Shown here piece by piece: positions 1-7,648 of a stretch of 64,000 bases of DNA. The DNA is from Candidatus Gastranaerophilales bacterium. GTDB lineage: Bacteria > Cyanobacteriota > Vampirovibrionia > Gastranaerophilales > Gastranaerophilaceae. Below the pieces are notes generated by a model. The model was given only the letters and a program-made list of their open reading frames with translations, was not told where the DNA came from and did not search any database. The number at the start of each line of letters is the position of its first letter. Within the stretch, counting starts at the first letter, position 1. Location: positions 8,556 to 72,555 of the forward strand of contig CAJUKY010000009.1 of the NCBI GenBank assembly GCA_910587055.1. Direction: 5' to 3'. The position numbers and the translations under genes were made by a program.

Positions 1-537
1 AAATGCGCCTGTAATCAAAGCTGGAGTTAAGCATGCAAACATCATTTGAAAAATCATAAACAGCTGATGCGGAATTGTCCTGCTATAGCTTGGATTTGGG
101 GATAATGTAACATTTTGTAACATTGCCCAGTCAAGGTTTCCGATTAAATGGTTTACATCGGGGCCAAAGGCCAGACTATACCCGTATGCCACCCATATAA
201 ACGATGCAATCCCAAGTGCTACAAAGCTTTGCATCATTGTGCCAAGAACATTCTTTTTTCGAACCATACCTCCGTAAAACAGTGCAAGCCCCGGTGTCAT
301 AAGCATTACAAGACAGGCTGAAATAAACACAAAACCCGTATCGGCGCTGTTTATCAACGGGCTTTGTTCTGTGAATTCTCCCAAAGTTTCTCTGACACTT
401 ATTATTGAACCTGCCGCGACTGCTAAAATCAGTAATACTGCGGCTATCCACATTCTTGCTTTTTTTGAAATTTGTACGTCTCCATCCCTTTGAAGCGTTG
501 TATTTGATGGGATTTGGGCTAATTCTTCTGTGCTCAT
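1..537 (-). CDS. amt: Ammonium transporter Amt (N-terminal part, cut by window edge)
   Basis: Reading the minus strand from the ATG at 537 gives 179 codons that run off the window without a stop. The product is the N-terminal part of an Amt/MtpA-type ammonium channel. A cytoplasmic N-terminal stretch of about 28 residues leads into a hydrophobic helix (MWIAAVLLILAVAAG), then the family signature TPGLALFYGGMVRKKNVLG, followed by TM segments with SFVALGIASFIWVAYGYSLAFG. The unusual N-terminal extension before the first helix is not typical of E. coli AmtB, which has a cleaved signal sequence. Amt proteins are trimeric inner-membrane channels for ammonium uptake. Any glnK/P-II partner would lie outside the window. 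A good sigma70 promoter sits just upstream. Only truncation by the window is seen, not gene decay. Confidence 0.93.
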   Translation of the reverse strand, partial: MSTEELAQIPSNTTLQRDGDVQISKKARMWIAAVLLILAVAAGSIISVRETLGEFTEQSPLINSADTGFVFISACLVMLMTPGLALFYGGMVRKKNVLGTMMQSFVALGIASFIWVAYGYSLAFGPDVNHLIGNLDWAMLQNVTLSPNPSYSRTIPHQLFMIFQMMFACLTPALITGAF

Positions 538-568
538 CTTTTAACTTTCTTTTTCTACTACGTTTGTA

Positions 569-597
569 ATAATACATCGCACTATTAAATTTGTCAA
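569..597 (-). promoter_or_regulatory. Sigma70-type promoter for amt
   Basis: On the minus strand, TTGACA (597-592) and TATTAT (574-569) are separated by exactly 17 bp. Transcription would start near 562, about 25 nt upstream of the amt ATG. No NtcA- or NtrC-type site was recognised. Confidence 0.65.
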
Positions 598-670
598 AAG
601 TTAATATTTTTCACAAAGCCGTAGCCCTTTAGCTTAACAATGTAAAGAATGCTGCACAAATTGAAAGATA

Positions 671-705
671 AAGAAAAGGGCGCAAAAGGTTACAAAATGC
701 GCCCT
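671..705 (-). terminator. Rho-independent terminator of the glycine-rich prepilin gene
   Basis: AGGGCGCA (677-684) and TGCGCCCT (698-705) form an 8-bp stem. On the minus strand the hairpin is followed by TTTTCTTT. It lies about 40 nt past the stop codon at 746, so it most likely ends that transcript. Confidence 0.75.
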
Positions 706-745
706 GAAAAGTTGTTTTATCTAAATTTCCGTTTAAATTTGCAGG

Positions 746-3439
746 CTATTCCCACCATTCCAGTATTATTTTACCGTTAGCACCGTTTCCGCCTCTATTC
801 TGGTTATTTGTAATATTGCCTGTGGACGAGGAATTTACCTGCCCCATATCTCTTAAGGAAGCGCCTCCTCCGCCTGAAGCATAACCTTCGGCATTTTTTC
901 CGTTTGCATTGTCTCCGGTATCAACTGTTCCTCCTGTGCCGCCTTCTCCTTTTATTTCTTTTTTGGTTTCGGTTTTTTCATCCCCTTCTTTTGTTACAAG
1001 AGTTATTGTGTATCCGTTGAAATCGGCGCCTTTTCCTCCGCTGAGCAGATTTGCACTGTTTCCCGATAGACCTTTAATACACTTTTTATTATTTAAATAA
1101 TTTACTGTACCAAAATGACAGATATTTGAAATACTTCCGCCGCTTCCGTTAACGGGTTCATTGTTTGCAGGATTAACGGACACGCTTGCGCCCCCGCCTC
1201 CTCCGCCCGCTTTAACGTCGCCAAATACCGTATCTCCGCCTTTTGCGGCATTTATTAATGCATTATTTGCTATATATGCCCCGCTGCCGCCTTTTCCTAT
1301 TTTGAATTTTATTACTTGATTGCTTTTTACTTCAAAACTGTATGTGAATACATTGCCGCTTGCGCCCCCGCCTCCTGCGCCTGTTTCAGCCAGTTTATAC
1401 GCATTTGTAATTGTATCCCAGTATTTATTCCAGCTTATTCTTGCATAACCTGGAGCACCGTTACCGCCTTTTGCAAGACCATATCCGCCGCCTCCCCCGC
1501 AACCGCCATATCCCGTGGCATTGCCGCCTGCTTCGCCAATTTTTGTTCCGCCTTTACCCGGTATGCAGTTTGACCATGGAGTCGTAAGTGTGCCTCCGTC
1601 ACCTCCTATTGTGTTGTTGGCATAAGTGGTATTTCCTATTGTTGTACCGTTTCCTGCTGTTTTACCGTTGGTTGCTGAAAAACCATCCGGTAAATCCGCA
1701 CGAGTGTATATTCCGACATTTCCTATTGTTGCTAAGCCCTTACAAGCATAGTAAGGTCCTATGGAGTTTCCCAGGGATTGTCCCGTAGGACTGCCTCCGT
1801 ATACGCCATGGCCTGCATTGTCAGGAGTGGATAATATGGCTGTGGAGTTTCTTGAAATTTTTGTAACCAACGGTGTTACATTGGTATTGGAACCCTGACC
1901 TATAGCTGCATCCGCAATTGTGCCGTTGCTTTTTACTGCACCTGCTGCACCGCCTGCTCCACCTGTGCCAATTTTTATATTTAAATTCTCTTTTTGATTA
2001 ACATTTACCTTTTGCAGCGGTACAATATGTCCGCTTCCGCCCCCACTGCCTCCGGGGCCGTAATCCAGATAAGTGATTGCGACAATACCATTTTTAGCCG
2101 GTCTTGGATTGGTGCCGTTCCACGCCCCTCCGTAGCGTCTGCTGTTGAATGACCCGTTATATCCTTCTCCATGTCCGCCGGCACAATAGTTTTGATATTT
2201 TGTTAAAGGAGAATTTCCGCCCGCACCGGATGTGGCAGGATTGGCATTATTGCAGCCTGATGTCCCGCCTCCATTTCCGCCGGGTCTTCCGCCGCTTCCG
2301 CCATAAGCGTGGCATCCGTAGTCTAATTCATTACTGCCACCTCCGTTTCCGCCAAGACCGGTTCCTCCGCCTCCGCCTCCGCCTCCGCCGCTAAGCGTAG
2401 CTCTTATGCCGCCGTTTTCCATAATACGTATGGCTTCTCCGCCTCCGCCTCCGCCGCCTCCCGTATAAAGATAACAGCTTTGCCCGCTGACACATAAGCG
2501 GCTGGCACCCCCTCCGCCACCGCCTCCGCCTACTAAACCACAATCACCCAAGTAGGCTCCGCCCTGTCCTCCCGATGAATGCCCGCCTTTTCCGCCGATT
2601 CTGCCCTGAATACGGGGATTGTTTGTACCTCCCCCTGCTCCGCCCGAACCGTCTTCAGCATTTGCTCCGTTTCCTTTTGAGAAATCTACGCGGGTTGTAG
2701 ACCACATGATGCCGTCCCAAAAATATGCAGGTCCTGTACCTGCTGCACCGACATATACTTGTACTGTTGCATCACCCGGAAAATATGTGTATTTATTTTG
2801 ATAATATCCGCCTGAGCCACCTCCGCCCGTACCTTGATATGTAGCCGGAGGCCAACAGGATGACATTGCAGCACGTCCTCCCGCACCGCCTCCTCCGCAT
2901 ATATCAACAAGTGCATAATTATTTTTTAAAACATTCGGCACATTGAATGTATTGTTTCCGGGCGTTGTAAATTCTTTCAATATTTTAACCTGTCCTCCCG
3001 CACCGCCTCCTGCACCGCCTGAAACAAGTGTAGCTTCGATATTTCCAACCATAGCAGGTACCGGAAAAGTATGATTTGCTGCGGTTGTATATTCTGTATA
3101 TCCTGCTGTCGGGGCGGTTCCTCCTCCTCCGCCTGCGCCTATAACGGTTACGTTAATATACCCGTTATATCCGCCCGGAACCACGAACTCTCCTTCGCAA
3201 TATGTGCTTCCGTCCGAATCTGTTTTAATTTCAGAACAGTCTTCCGAATTATATTCTATTTCTCTGATTATCTGGGTACCCCCTGCTGCACTCATATTCC
3301 CGTTTACTGTAATAGTTTCATGGTTTATTTTTCTTGTCATAACAGGAGCAAGCGCTGCAAGTAAAAGCGAAGCTACAAGAAGCGCCATAAGCATTTCAAC
3401 AAGGGAAAAACCCCTTAAGGATGAACAATGATTTTTCAT
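746..3439 (-). CDS. Giant glycine-rich protein with type IV prepilin N-terminus
   Basis: An 897-residue protein. Its N-terminus is a class III (prepilin-type) signal: RG^FSLVEML, with Gly at -1, Phe at +1 and Glu at +5, then a hydrophobic helix (MALLVASLLLAALAPV). PilD-type peptidase cleavage and assembly into or export by a type IV pilus/T2SS-like machine is the family expectation. The remaining ~850 residues are extremely Gly-rich, with many runs of 5-9 Gly alternating with SGG, GTGG and NGG blocks, and lack a recognisable globular domain. I chose the ATG at 3439 because AAGGAA lies 11-12 nt upstream; a TTG three codons earlier sits too close to that Shine-Dalgarno. Monocistronic, with its own promoter (3529-3557) and terminator (671-705). 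Surface adhesin or fibre is inference; no pilus assembly genes lie in the window. Confidence 0.85.
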   Translation of the reverse strand: MKNHCSSLRGFSLVEMLMALLVASLLLAALAPVMTRKINHETITVNGNMSAAGGTQIIREIEYNSEDCSEIKTDSDGSTYCEGEFVVPGGYNGYINVTVIGAGGGGGTAPTAGYTEYTTAANHTFPVPAMVGNIEATLVSGGAGGGAGGQVKILKEFTTPGNNTFNVPNVLKNNYALVDICGGGGAGGRAAMSSCWPPATYQGTGGGGSGGYYQNKYTYFPGDATVQVYVGAAGTGPAYFWDGIMWSTTRVDFSKGNGANAEDGSGGAGGGTNNPRIQGRIGGKGGHSSGGQGGAYLGDCGLVGGGGGGGGASRLCVSGQSCYLYTGGGGGGGGEAIRIMENGGIRATLSGGGGGGGGGTGLGGNGGGSNELDYGCHAYGGSGGRPGGNGGGTSGCNNANPATSGAGGNSPLTKYQNYCAGGHGEGYNGSFNSRRYGGAWNGTNPRPAKNGIVAITYLDYGPGGSGGGSGHIVPLQKVNVNQKENLNIKIGTGGAGGAAGAVKSNGTIADAAIGQGSNTNVTPLVTKISRNSTAILSTPDNAGHGVYGGSPTGQSLGNSIGPYYACKGLATIGNVGIYTRADLPDGFSATNGKTAGNGTTIGNTTYANNTIGGDGGTLTTPWSNCIPGKGGTKIGEAGGNATGYGGCGGGGGYGLAKGGNGAPGYARISWNKYWDTITNAYKLAETGAGGGGASGNVFTYSFEVKSNQVIKFKIGKGGSGAYIANNALINAAKGGDTVFGDVKAGGGGGGASVSVNPANNEPVNGSGGSISNICHFGTVNYLNNKKCIKGLSGNSANLLSGGKGADFNGYTITLVTKEGDEKTETKKEIKGEGGTGGTVDTGDNANGKNAEGYASGGGGASLRDMGQVNSSSTGNITNNQNRGGNGANGKIILEWWE

Positions 3440-3528
3440 GATAAACAATTTCCTTATAGATGAACGATAAACAATTTTTCATAGAAAAAAGCGAATTTTT
3501 TTACAAAATTCTACAATTTTATACAAAT

Positions 3529-3557
3529 ATTCTATTTTATTAACGAATATTTGTCAA
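3529..3557 (-). promoter_or_regulatory. Promoter of the glycine-rich prepilin gene
   Basis: Minus-strand TTGACA (3557-3552), 17-bp spacer, TAGAAT (3534-3529). It is embedded in an inverted repeat TTAACGA-N15-TCGTTAA (3540-3568) that covers the -35 box. The divergent XRE gene starts about 70 bp away, so its product is a plausible (inferred) repressor acting here. Confidence 0.6.
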
Positions 3558-3636
3558 TTTATCGTTAAATTTACGGTATAAGATTACAAATAAACAATGC
3601 ATTATAGAAAACAAAAGATGAACAAGAGAATTTTTC

Positions 3637-3972
3637 ATGATAATTAAAGATGAAATTGATGTTAAAAAGCTTGTGGGGAAGCGCATAAGAGAATATCGCC
3701 AAAAGCATAAAATGAGTCAGGAGCAGCTTTCTGAGATTATAGATATAGACAGCAAACATCTGAGTAATATTGAGCTCGGGAAAAATATGCCAAATCCGCA
3801 ATTACTATTAAGAATAGCCATAGCTTTCGGTATTGAGATTAAAGAATTATTTGAAATATGTCATCTGCTGCCTGATGAAGAACTGAAAAAAGAGCTGCTT
3901 TGCATTGTGGAAAAATTAAACGGAGAACAGCTCCGTTATGTGTATAAATATATAAAATCTTTTGTATTATAA
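3637..3972 (+). CDS. XRE-family transcriptional regulator
   Basis: A 111-residue protein with a helix-turn-helix of the Cro/C1 (XRE) type at about residues 13-70: VGKRIREYRQKHKMSQEQLS, then LSNIELGKNMPNP and LLRIAIAFGIEIKELFE. The C-terminal 40 residues are charged and helical and probably serve dimerisation. It starts with ATG at 3637, divergent from the glycine-rich prepilin gene, and precedes the hydrogen-sensing cluster by about 100 bp. The inverted repeat at 3540-3568 in the shared upstream region is a candidate autoregulatory operator. Whether it controls the prepilin gene, itself or the downstream hydrogenase genes cannot be decided from sequence. Confidence 0.85.
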   Translation: MIIKDEIDVKKLVGKRIREYRQKHKMSQEQLSEIIDIDSKHLSNIELGKNMPNPQLLLRIAIAFGIEIKELFEICHLLPDEELKKELLCIVEKLNGEQLRYVYKYIKSFVL

Positions 3973-3985
3973 AATGTTATTGTTT

Positions 3986-4014
3986 TTGCATATTGCAAGA
4001 TTTTGTTTTATATT
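3986..4014 (+). promoter_or_regulatory. Candidate promoter of the sensory hydrogenase genes
   Basis: TTGCAT (3986-3991), 17-bp spacer, TATATT (4009-4014), about 60 bp before the GTG at 4074. The -35 box overlaps a small perfect inverted repeat TTGCA-TAT-TGCAA (3986-3998) that could be an operator. Confidence 0.45.
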
Positions 4015-4073
4015 TTTAATATAGTTAAATTGTGTTAACTTTTGAAATTTTGAAAGGCTTTTAGAACAGAAAA

Positions 4074-4298
4074 GTGAAAAATATAAAAATATGTATGGGA
4101 AGTTCCTGTTTTGCAAGAGGAAACGACAGAAATTTAGAATATATTGAAAAATACATTAAAGAAAATAATCTTGAAACAAAGATTGAAATAACAGGTTCAA
4201 GATGTGAAAACATTTGTACGCACGGGCCGAATATCAATATAGACGGCGTACAGTATTACGGTGTTGATATTAATAAATTGAAAGATTTGTTGGGTTAA
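4074..4298 (+). CDS. Small thioredoxin-like [2Fe-2S] ferredoxin
   Basis: A 74-residue protein of the thioredoxin-fold [2Fe-2S] family (like the C-terminal half of NuoE/HydC). It shows the four-cysteine pattern: C7-x4-C12 near the N-terminus (ICMGSSCFARG) and C44/C48 in GSRCENICTHGPN. It starts with GTG at 4074; no strong Shine-Dalgarno is visible, so the start is uncertain by a few codons. Its stop overlaps the start of the sensory hydrogenase gene by one base, so the two are translationally coupled. A paralogue of similar size precedes the second hydrogenase at 7382. Each may be an electron carrier dedicated to the hydrogenase encoded next to it; that pairing is inference. Confidence 0.8.
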   Translation: MKNIKICMGSSCFARGNDRNLEYIEKYIKENNLETKIEITGSRCENICTHGPNINIDGVQYYGVDINKLKDLLG

Positions 4299-6115
4299 TG
4301 AATAAAATTTTTCCTGTGTACACTCTGAAAAATGAGTGCAGCGACTGTTACAAGTGTGTCAGACACTGCTTTGTAAAAGCAATCAAAATTGAATCCGGCC
4401 ATGCCAGCGTTATAAGCGATAAATGCATTACCTGCGGGGCATGTGTTTTAAACTGTTCTTCAAAGGCAAAGAGGGTTCGAAATGATGTTGAAAAAGTTAA
4501 AAATATTTTAATGCCAAAAAACGGTGTTAAGCCTGATGTTTATGTATCTCTGGCGCCGACTTTTTCGGGTGTATTTTCAAATATGCCTAAAGAAAAACTT
4601 ATTGCAATTTTGAAAAAATTGGGTTTTAAGGGTGTTTCGGAAACCGCAATAGGTGCGCAGGCAGTATCAATAAAAACGGCTGAAATGCTTTGTAACGGTG
4701 ATGGTTTGAATAATTCAGACGGTGCAAACGGAGGGCAGAAATTATATATTTCAAGCGCGTGCCCTGCGGCGGTTGATTTTATAAGGATGTATCATCCTGA
4801 ATTTGCTAAAAATATAACTCCTGTTGCTTCTCCTGCTTTAACACATGCAAAAATTTTAAAAGAAAAATTCGGGGATGATATAAAGGTTGTATTTATAGGC
4901 CCCTGTATTGCAAAGAAAAACGAAGCGGACAGAAATCCTGATTTAATAAGTGCGGCTCTTACTTTTGATGAATTAAAATACTGGCTTAATGAAGAATATA
5001 TTAATACAGATAAAATCTGCTACGAGGGTGAGCATTTTGTACCTGAAGATGCCTATGAGGGCTCGTTATACCCTATTGAAGGCGGAATGAATGATACAAT
5101 CAAAAAGTGTCTCAGAAATTATGAATATGATAAAGTAAAGGATGTTCAATTCTTAACGGCAAGCTCGCTTGAGACCATTGACAGAATTTTAAAAGGGTTT
5201 GATGAAAATACTTTAAAGGATAAGATATTCATTGAGGCTTTAAGCTGTGCAGCAGGGTGTGTCGGAGGTCCCGGGATTTCCGATAAAAAATCAGGGCTTG
5301 ATATTATGAGTAAAATTATTAATTATACAAAACTGCGCCCTGAAATTCCAAAGGAGCCGGATGCTGTTGTAGAAATGCAATATTCTGCAAATTCTCTTCC
5401 TGACAAGGAATACAGTGTGGAAGAATTAAGAAAGGCATTAAAGCGCATAGGAAAGAATTCTATTGAGGATGAACTTAACTGCGGCGGATGCGGGTATTCT
5501 TCCTGCCGCGAAATGGGTTATGCGCTGCTTAGAAATGAAGCGGAGCCTTCTCAATGCGCTTCTTATATGAGGCAGATAGCACACAGAAAGGCGGATGCAC
5601 TTTTAAGATGCATGCCTTCCGCTATGGTGATGGTGGATAAAGATTTAAAAATTGCGGAAGCAAATAATGCATTTATAAAAATGTTTATGCCTGATATGTA
5701 TGATGTTTATTCGCAAAATCCCGATATGTTAAAAGGTGCTGCCATAGATAAAATTGTAGATTTCGATTTTATATTTAAAACAGCGCTCGGGGATTATTCG
5801 GATATTCATAAAGAACACTATCCTGTTAACGACAGGCTTTATGACATTACGGCTTTTACGATTGAAAAAGATGAACTTGTAGGGGCAATAATTGTTGATG
5901 TGACGCGCTCTCAGGTAAACAGGGAAAAGATTGCACAGAAGGCGCATGAAGTTATTACAAAAAATATTTCTATTGTTCAAAATATAGCCTGTCTTCTGGG
6001 TGAGCATATGGTTGAAACAGAGCTGCTATTGAGCTCCATTGCGCAGGATTACGATAAGGATGCAACAGAAGAAGATTTGCAGGAAGAAAATGACAATAAG
6101 GCCGGAGGCGTATAG
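4298..6115 (+). CDS. Sensory-type (group C) [FeFe]-hydrogenase with PAS domain
   Basis: A 605-residue protein. Two [4Fe-4S] motifs come first (C14, C17, C20, C24; C43, C46, C49, C53). The H-cluster domain follows: L1 is SSACP (C155), L2 is GPCIAKKNE (C203), L3 is EALSCAAGCVGG (C317, C321). An extra Fe-S motif (C395, C398, C403, C420) and a PAS-like domain (about 437-540) end the protein. In catalytic enzymes L1 is TSCCP; here the first cysteine, the proton-relay residue, is alanine (A154), as described for putative sensory HydS enzymes, which are slow and thought to sense H2. The PAS domain and the following PP2C-type phosphatase gene (6 nt away) fit a signalling role. The domain order is seen; H2 sensing is known for relatives and inferred here. 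Confidence 0.9.
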   Translation: MNKIFPVYTLKNECSDCYKCVRHCFVKAIKIESGHASVISDKCITCGACVLNCSSKAKRVRNDVEKVKNILMPKNGVKPDVYVSLAPTFSGVFSNMPKEKLIAILKKLGFKGVSETAIGAQAVSIKTAEMLCNGDGLNNSDGANGGQKLYISSACPAAVDFIRMYHPEFAKNITPVASPALTHAKILKEKFGDDIKVVFIGPCIAKKNEADRNPDLISAALTFDELKYWLNEEYINTDKICYEGEHFVPEDAYEGSLYPIEGGMNDTIKKCLRNYEYDKVKDVQFLTASSLETIDRILKGFDENTLKDKIFIEALSCAAGCVGGPGISDKKSGLDIMSKIINYTKLRPEIPKEPDAVVEMQYSANSLPDKEYSVEELRKALKRIGKNSIEDELNCGGCGYSSCREMGYALLRNEAEPSQCASYMRQIAHRKADALLRCMPSAMVMVDKDLKIAEANNAFIKMFMPDMYDVYSQNPDMLKGAAIDKIVDFDFIFKTALGDYSDIHKEHYPVNDRLYDITAFTIEKDELVGAIIVDVTRSQVNREKIAQKAHEVITKNISIVQNIACLLGEHMVETELLLSSIAQDYDKDATEEDLQEENDNKAGGV

Positions 6116-6121
6116 CAGCCT

Positions 6122-7279
6122 ATGTTTATTGACATAAACTGTACTCAGGAAAAAAAATATAACCAGAATGCTTTCGGGGATTATTTTATATCCAAAAGAC
6201 GTCCCGGAAGGCTTATTGCCGTGCTTTCAGACGGGCTCGGCTCCGGTATTAAAGCAAATATTTTATCCTGTATGACAGCCACAATGCTCTTAAGGTTTAT
6301 CGAAGCGCAAAGAAGCATAAGGGCTGCATGTGAAATTATTTTAAACTCGCTTCCTGTTTGTCAGGTGCGCAGGATAAGCTATTCAACTTTTTCTGCAATT
6401 GATTGTACGGATGATGGGGATGTAAAGATTGTTGAAGAAGGGAATCCCCAGTTTATCTGGATGAAGAAAAACGGGGAAATTGTAGAGCCTGAATGTAAAA
6501 TTATCAACTCAAAAACTTTTTCAAACCGTCATATGAAAACTTATCATATCAAGCTTGAACTTGGAGACAGGCTTATATTCTGTTCTGACGGCGTAACACA
6601 GGCGGGGCTCGGCGGAGATAATCTGAAACTCGGCTTAAGGCGCAAGGGTTTAATTGATGTTATTAAGAAAAAAATGAAGCATCAGCCTGATATTTCAAGC
6701 AGGGAGTTGTCAAAATATATTGTAGAATATGCTAAGTATATTGATAAAAAACAGGCAAAAGACGATATTTCAGCCTGTGTTGTCCATTTTACAAAAGTAA
6801 GAAAACTCTGCGTATTTACAGGCCCTCCTTATCACAGTGAAAAAGACAGTGAATATGCTAAAATTTTTGCTGAATTTGACGGCAAAAAGGCTATCTGCGG
6901 AGGAACTACCGCAAATTTGATTTCAAGAGAATTAAACAGAGAAATAATTACGGAAAGCCCCTTTAATACAGGAAAACTGCCTGCCTGTTCTTCTATGGAA
7001 GGGATAGATTTAATTACGGAAGGAATTTTAACCTTAAGTAAAACTTATGAATATTTAAAAGATGAAGAAAGTATTGATGAATTGAATGCTGCGGTGCGTT
7101 TAATGAATTTGCTTCTGGATAATGATTATATTTTATTTATGGTCGGTGCACAGCTAAATCAGGCGCATTATGATCCAAATCTTCCCATTGAAATTGAAAT
7201 CAGAAAAAATGTTATAAAAAAACTTAAAAAAGTTCTTGAAGAAAAGTATACAAAAAGGGTAGAAATACAGTATATGTAA
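6122..7279 (+). CDS. SpoIIE/PP2C-type serine phosphatase linked to the sensory hydrogenase
   Basis: A 385-residue protein. The N-terminal ~225 residues are a PP2C-like (SpoIIE) phosphatase with metal-binding motifs AVLSDGLGSG, IFCSDGVTQ and AKDDISACVV. The C-terminal ~155 residues form a second domain of unknown function found with such phosphatases. It sits 6 nt after the PAS-containing hydrogenase. In other anaerobes group C hydrogenases are commonly next to PP2C phosphatases and Ser/Thr kinases, suggesting a phospho-signalling output that controls the catalytic hydrogenases. No kinase or anti-sigma factor gene is visible beside it, so the substrate is unknown. A strong promoter for the next operon lies directly after the stop. 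Confidence 0.85.
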   Translation: MFIDINCTQEKKYNQNAFGDYFISKRRPGRLIAVLSDGLGSGIKANILSCMTATMLLRFIEAQRSIRAACEIILNSLPVCQVRRISYSTFSAIDCTDDGDVKIVEEGNPQFIWMKKNGEIVEPECKIINSKTFSNRHMKTYHIKLELGDRLIFCSDGVTQAGLGGDNLKLGLRRKGLIDVIKKKMKHQPDISSRELSKYIVEYAKYIDKKQAKDDISACVVHFTKVRKLCVFTGPPYHSEKDSEYAKIFAEFDGKKAICGGTTANLISRELNREIITESPFNTGKLPACSSMEGIDLITEGILTLSKTYEYLKDEESIDELNAAVRLMNLLLDNDYILFMVGAQLNQAHYDPNLPIEIEIRKNVIKKLKKVLEEKYTKRVEIQYM

Positions 7280-7303
7280 AATATTTGAAATATTTTATAT
7301 TAT

Positions 7304-7332
7304 TTTACATCCTTCAATATTTGTTCTATAAT
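7304..7332 (+). promoter_or_regulatory. Strong promoter of the catalytic hydrogenase operon
   Basis: TTTACA (7304-7309), 17-bp spacer, perfect TATAAT (7327-7332). It lies between the phosphatase gene and the catalytic hydrogenase genes, so the sensory and catalytic parts are probably separate transcription units. Predicted start is near 7339, about 43 nt before the ATG at 7382. Confidence 0.75.
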
Positions 7333-7381
7333 ATTAAAATAAATTGAAAGTATGAACAGCATAAGTGAAGGGTGTTTGATT

Positions 7382-7648
7382 ATGGAAAAAATACAAGTAG
7401 AAATCTGCATGGGAACTACCTGTTTTATTATGGGCGGAGAAAGTTTGCAGGAGCTTGCTTCCATACTTCAAAGAAAATATCCTGATAAAGTAGACACAAA
7501 AGGGGTGGTATGCCACGGCCTTTGCAATACTGACTGCCAGTATTCAAAAGCACCTTATGTTAAAGTGGATGGAGAGGCTATAAGCGAGGCTACAGTAGAA
7601 AAGGTTCTTACAGTTATAGAAAGAAAACTTAACAAAGATGAGCACTAA
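7382..7648 (+). CDS. Small thioredoxin-like [2Fe-2S] ferredoxin (second copy)
   Basis: An 88-residue thioredoxin-fold [2Fe-2S] protein with the motif CMGTTC near the N-terminus and CHGLCNTDC in the middle. It is a paralogue of the protein encoded at 4074. The ATG at 7382 is chosen because AAGGG lies 9 nt upstream; an in-frame ATG at 7352 has only a weak ribosome site. The 3' end overlaps the next hydrogenase gene by 11 nt, indicating coupling. Likely an electron-transfer partner of the monomeric hydrogenase, by position. Confidence 0.8.
   Translation: MEKIQVEICMGTTCFIMGGESLQELASILQRKYPDKVDTKGVVCHGLCNTDCQYSKAPYVKVDGEAISEATVEKVLTVIERKLNKDEH

Noticed and set aside
176..577. 133-codon reading frame on the minus strand
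   Set aside because: It is out of frame with the amt gene on the same strand; the amt frame gives a clear Amt signature.
2149..2394. Several plus-strand frames in the glycine-rich gene, and repeat runs resembling a CRISPR
   Set aside because: Repeats are glycine codons of one gene; there are no unique spacers of constant length, so it is not a CRISPR array.
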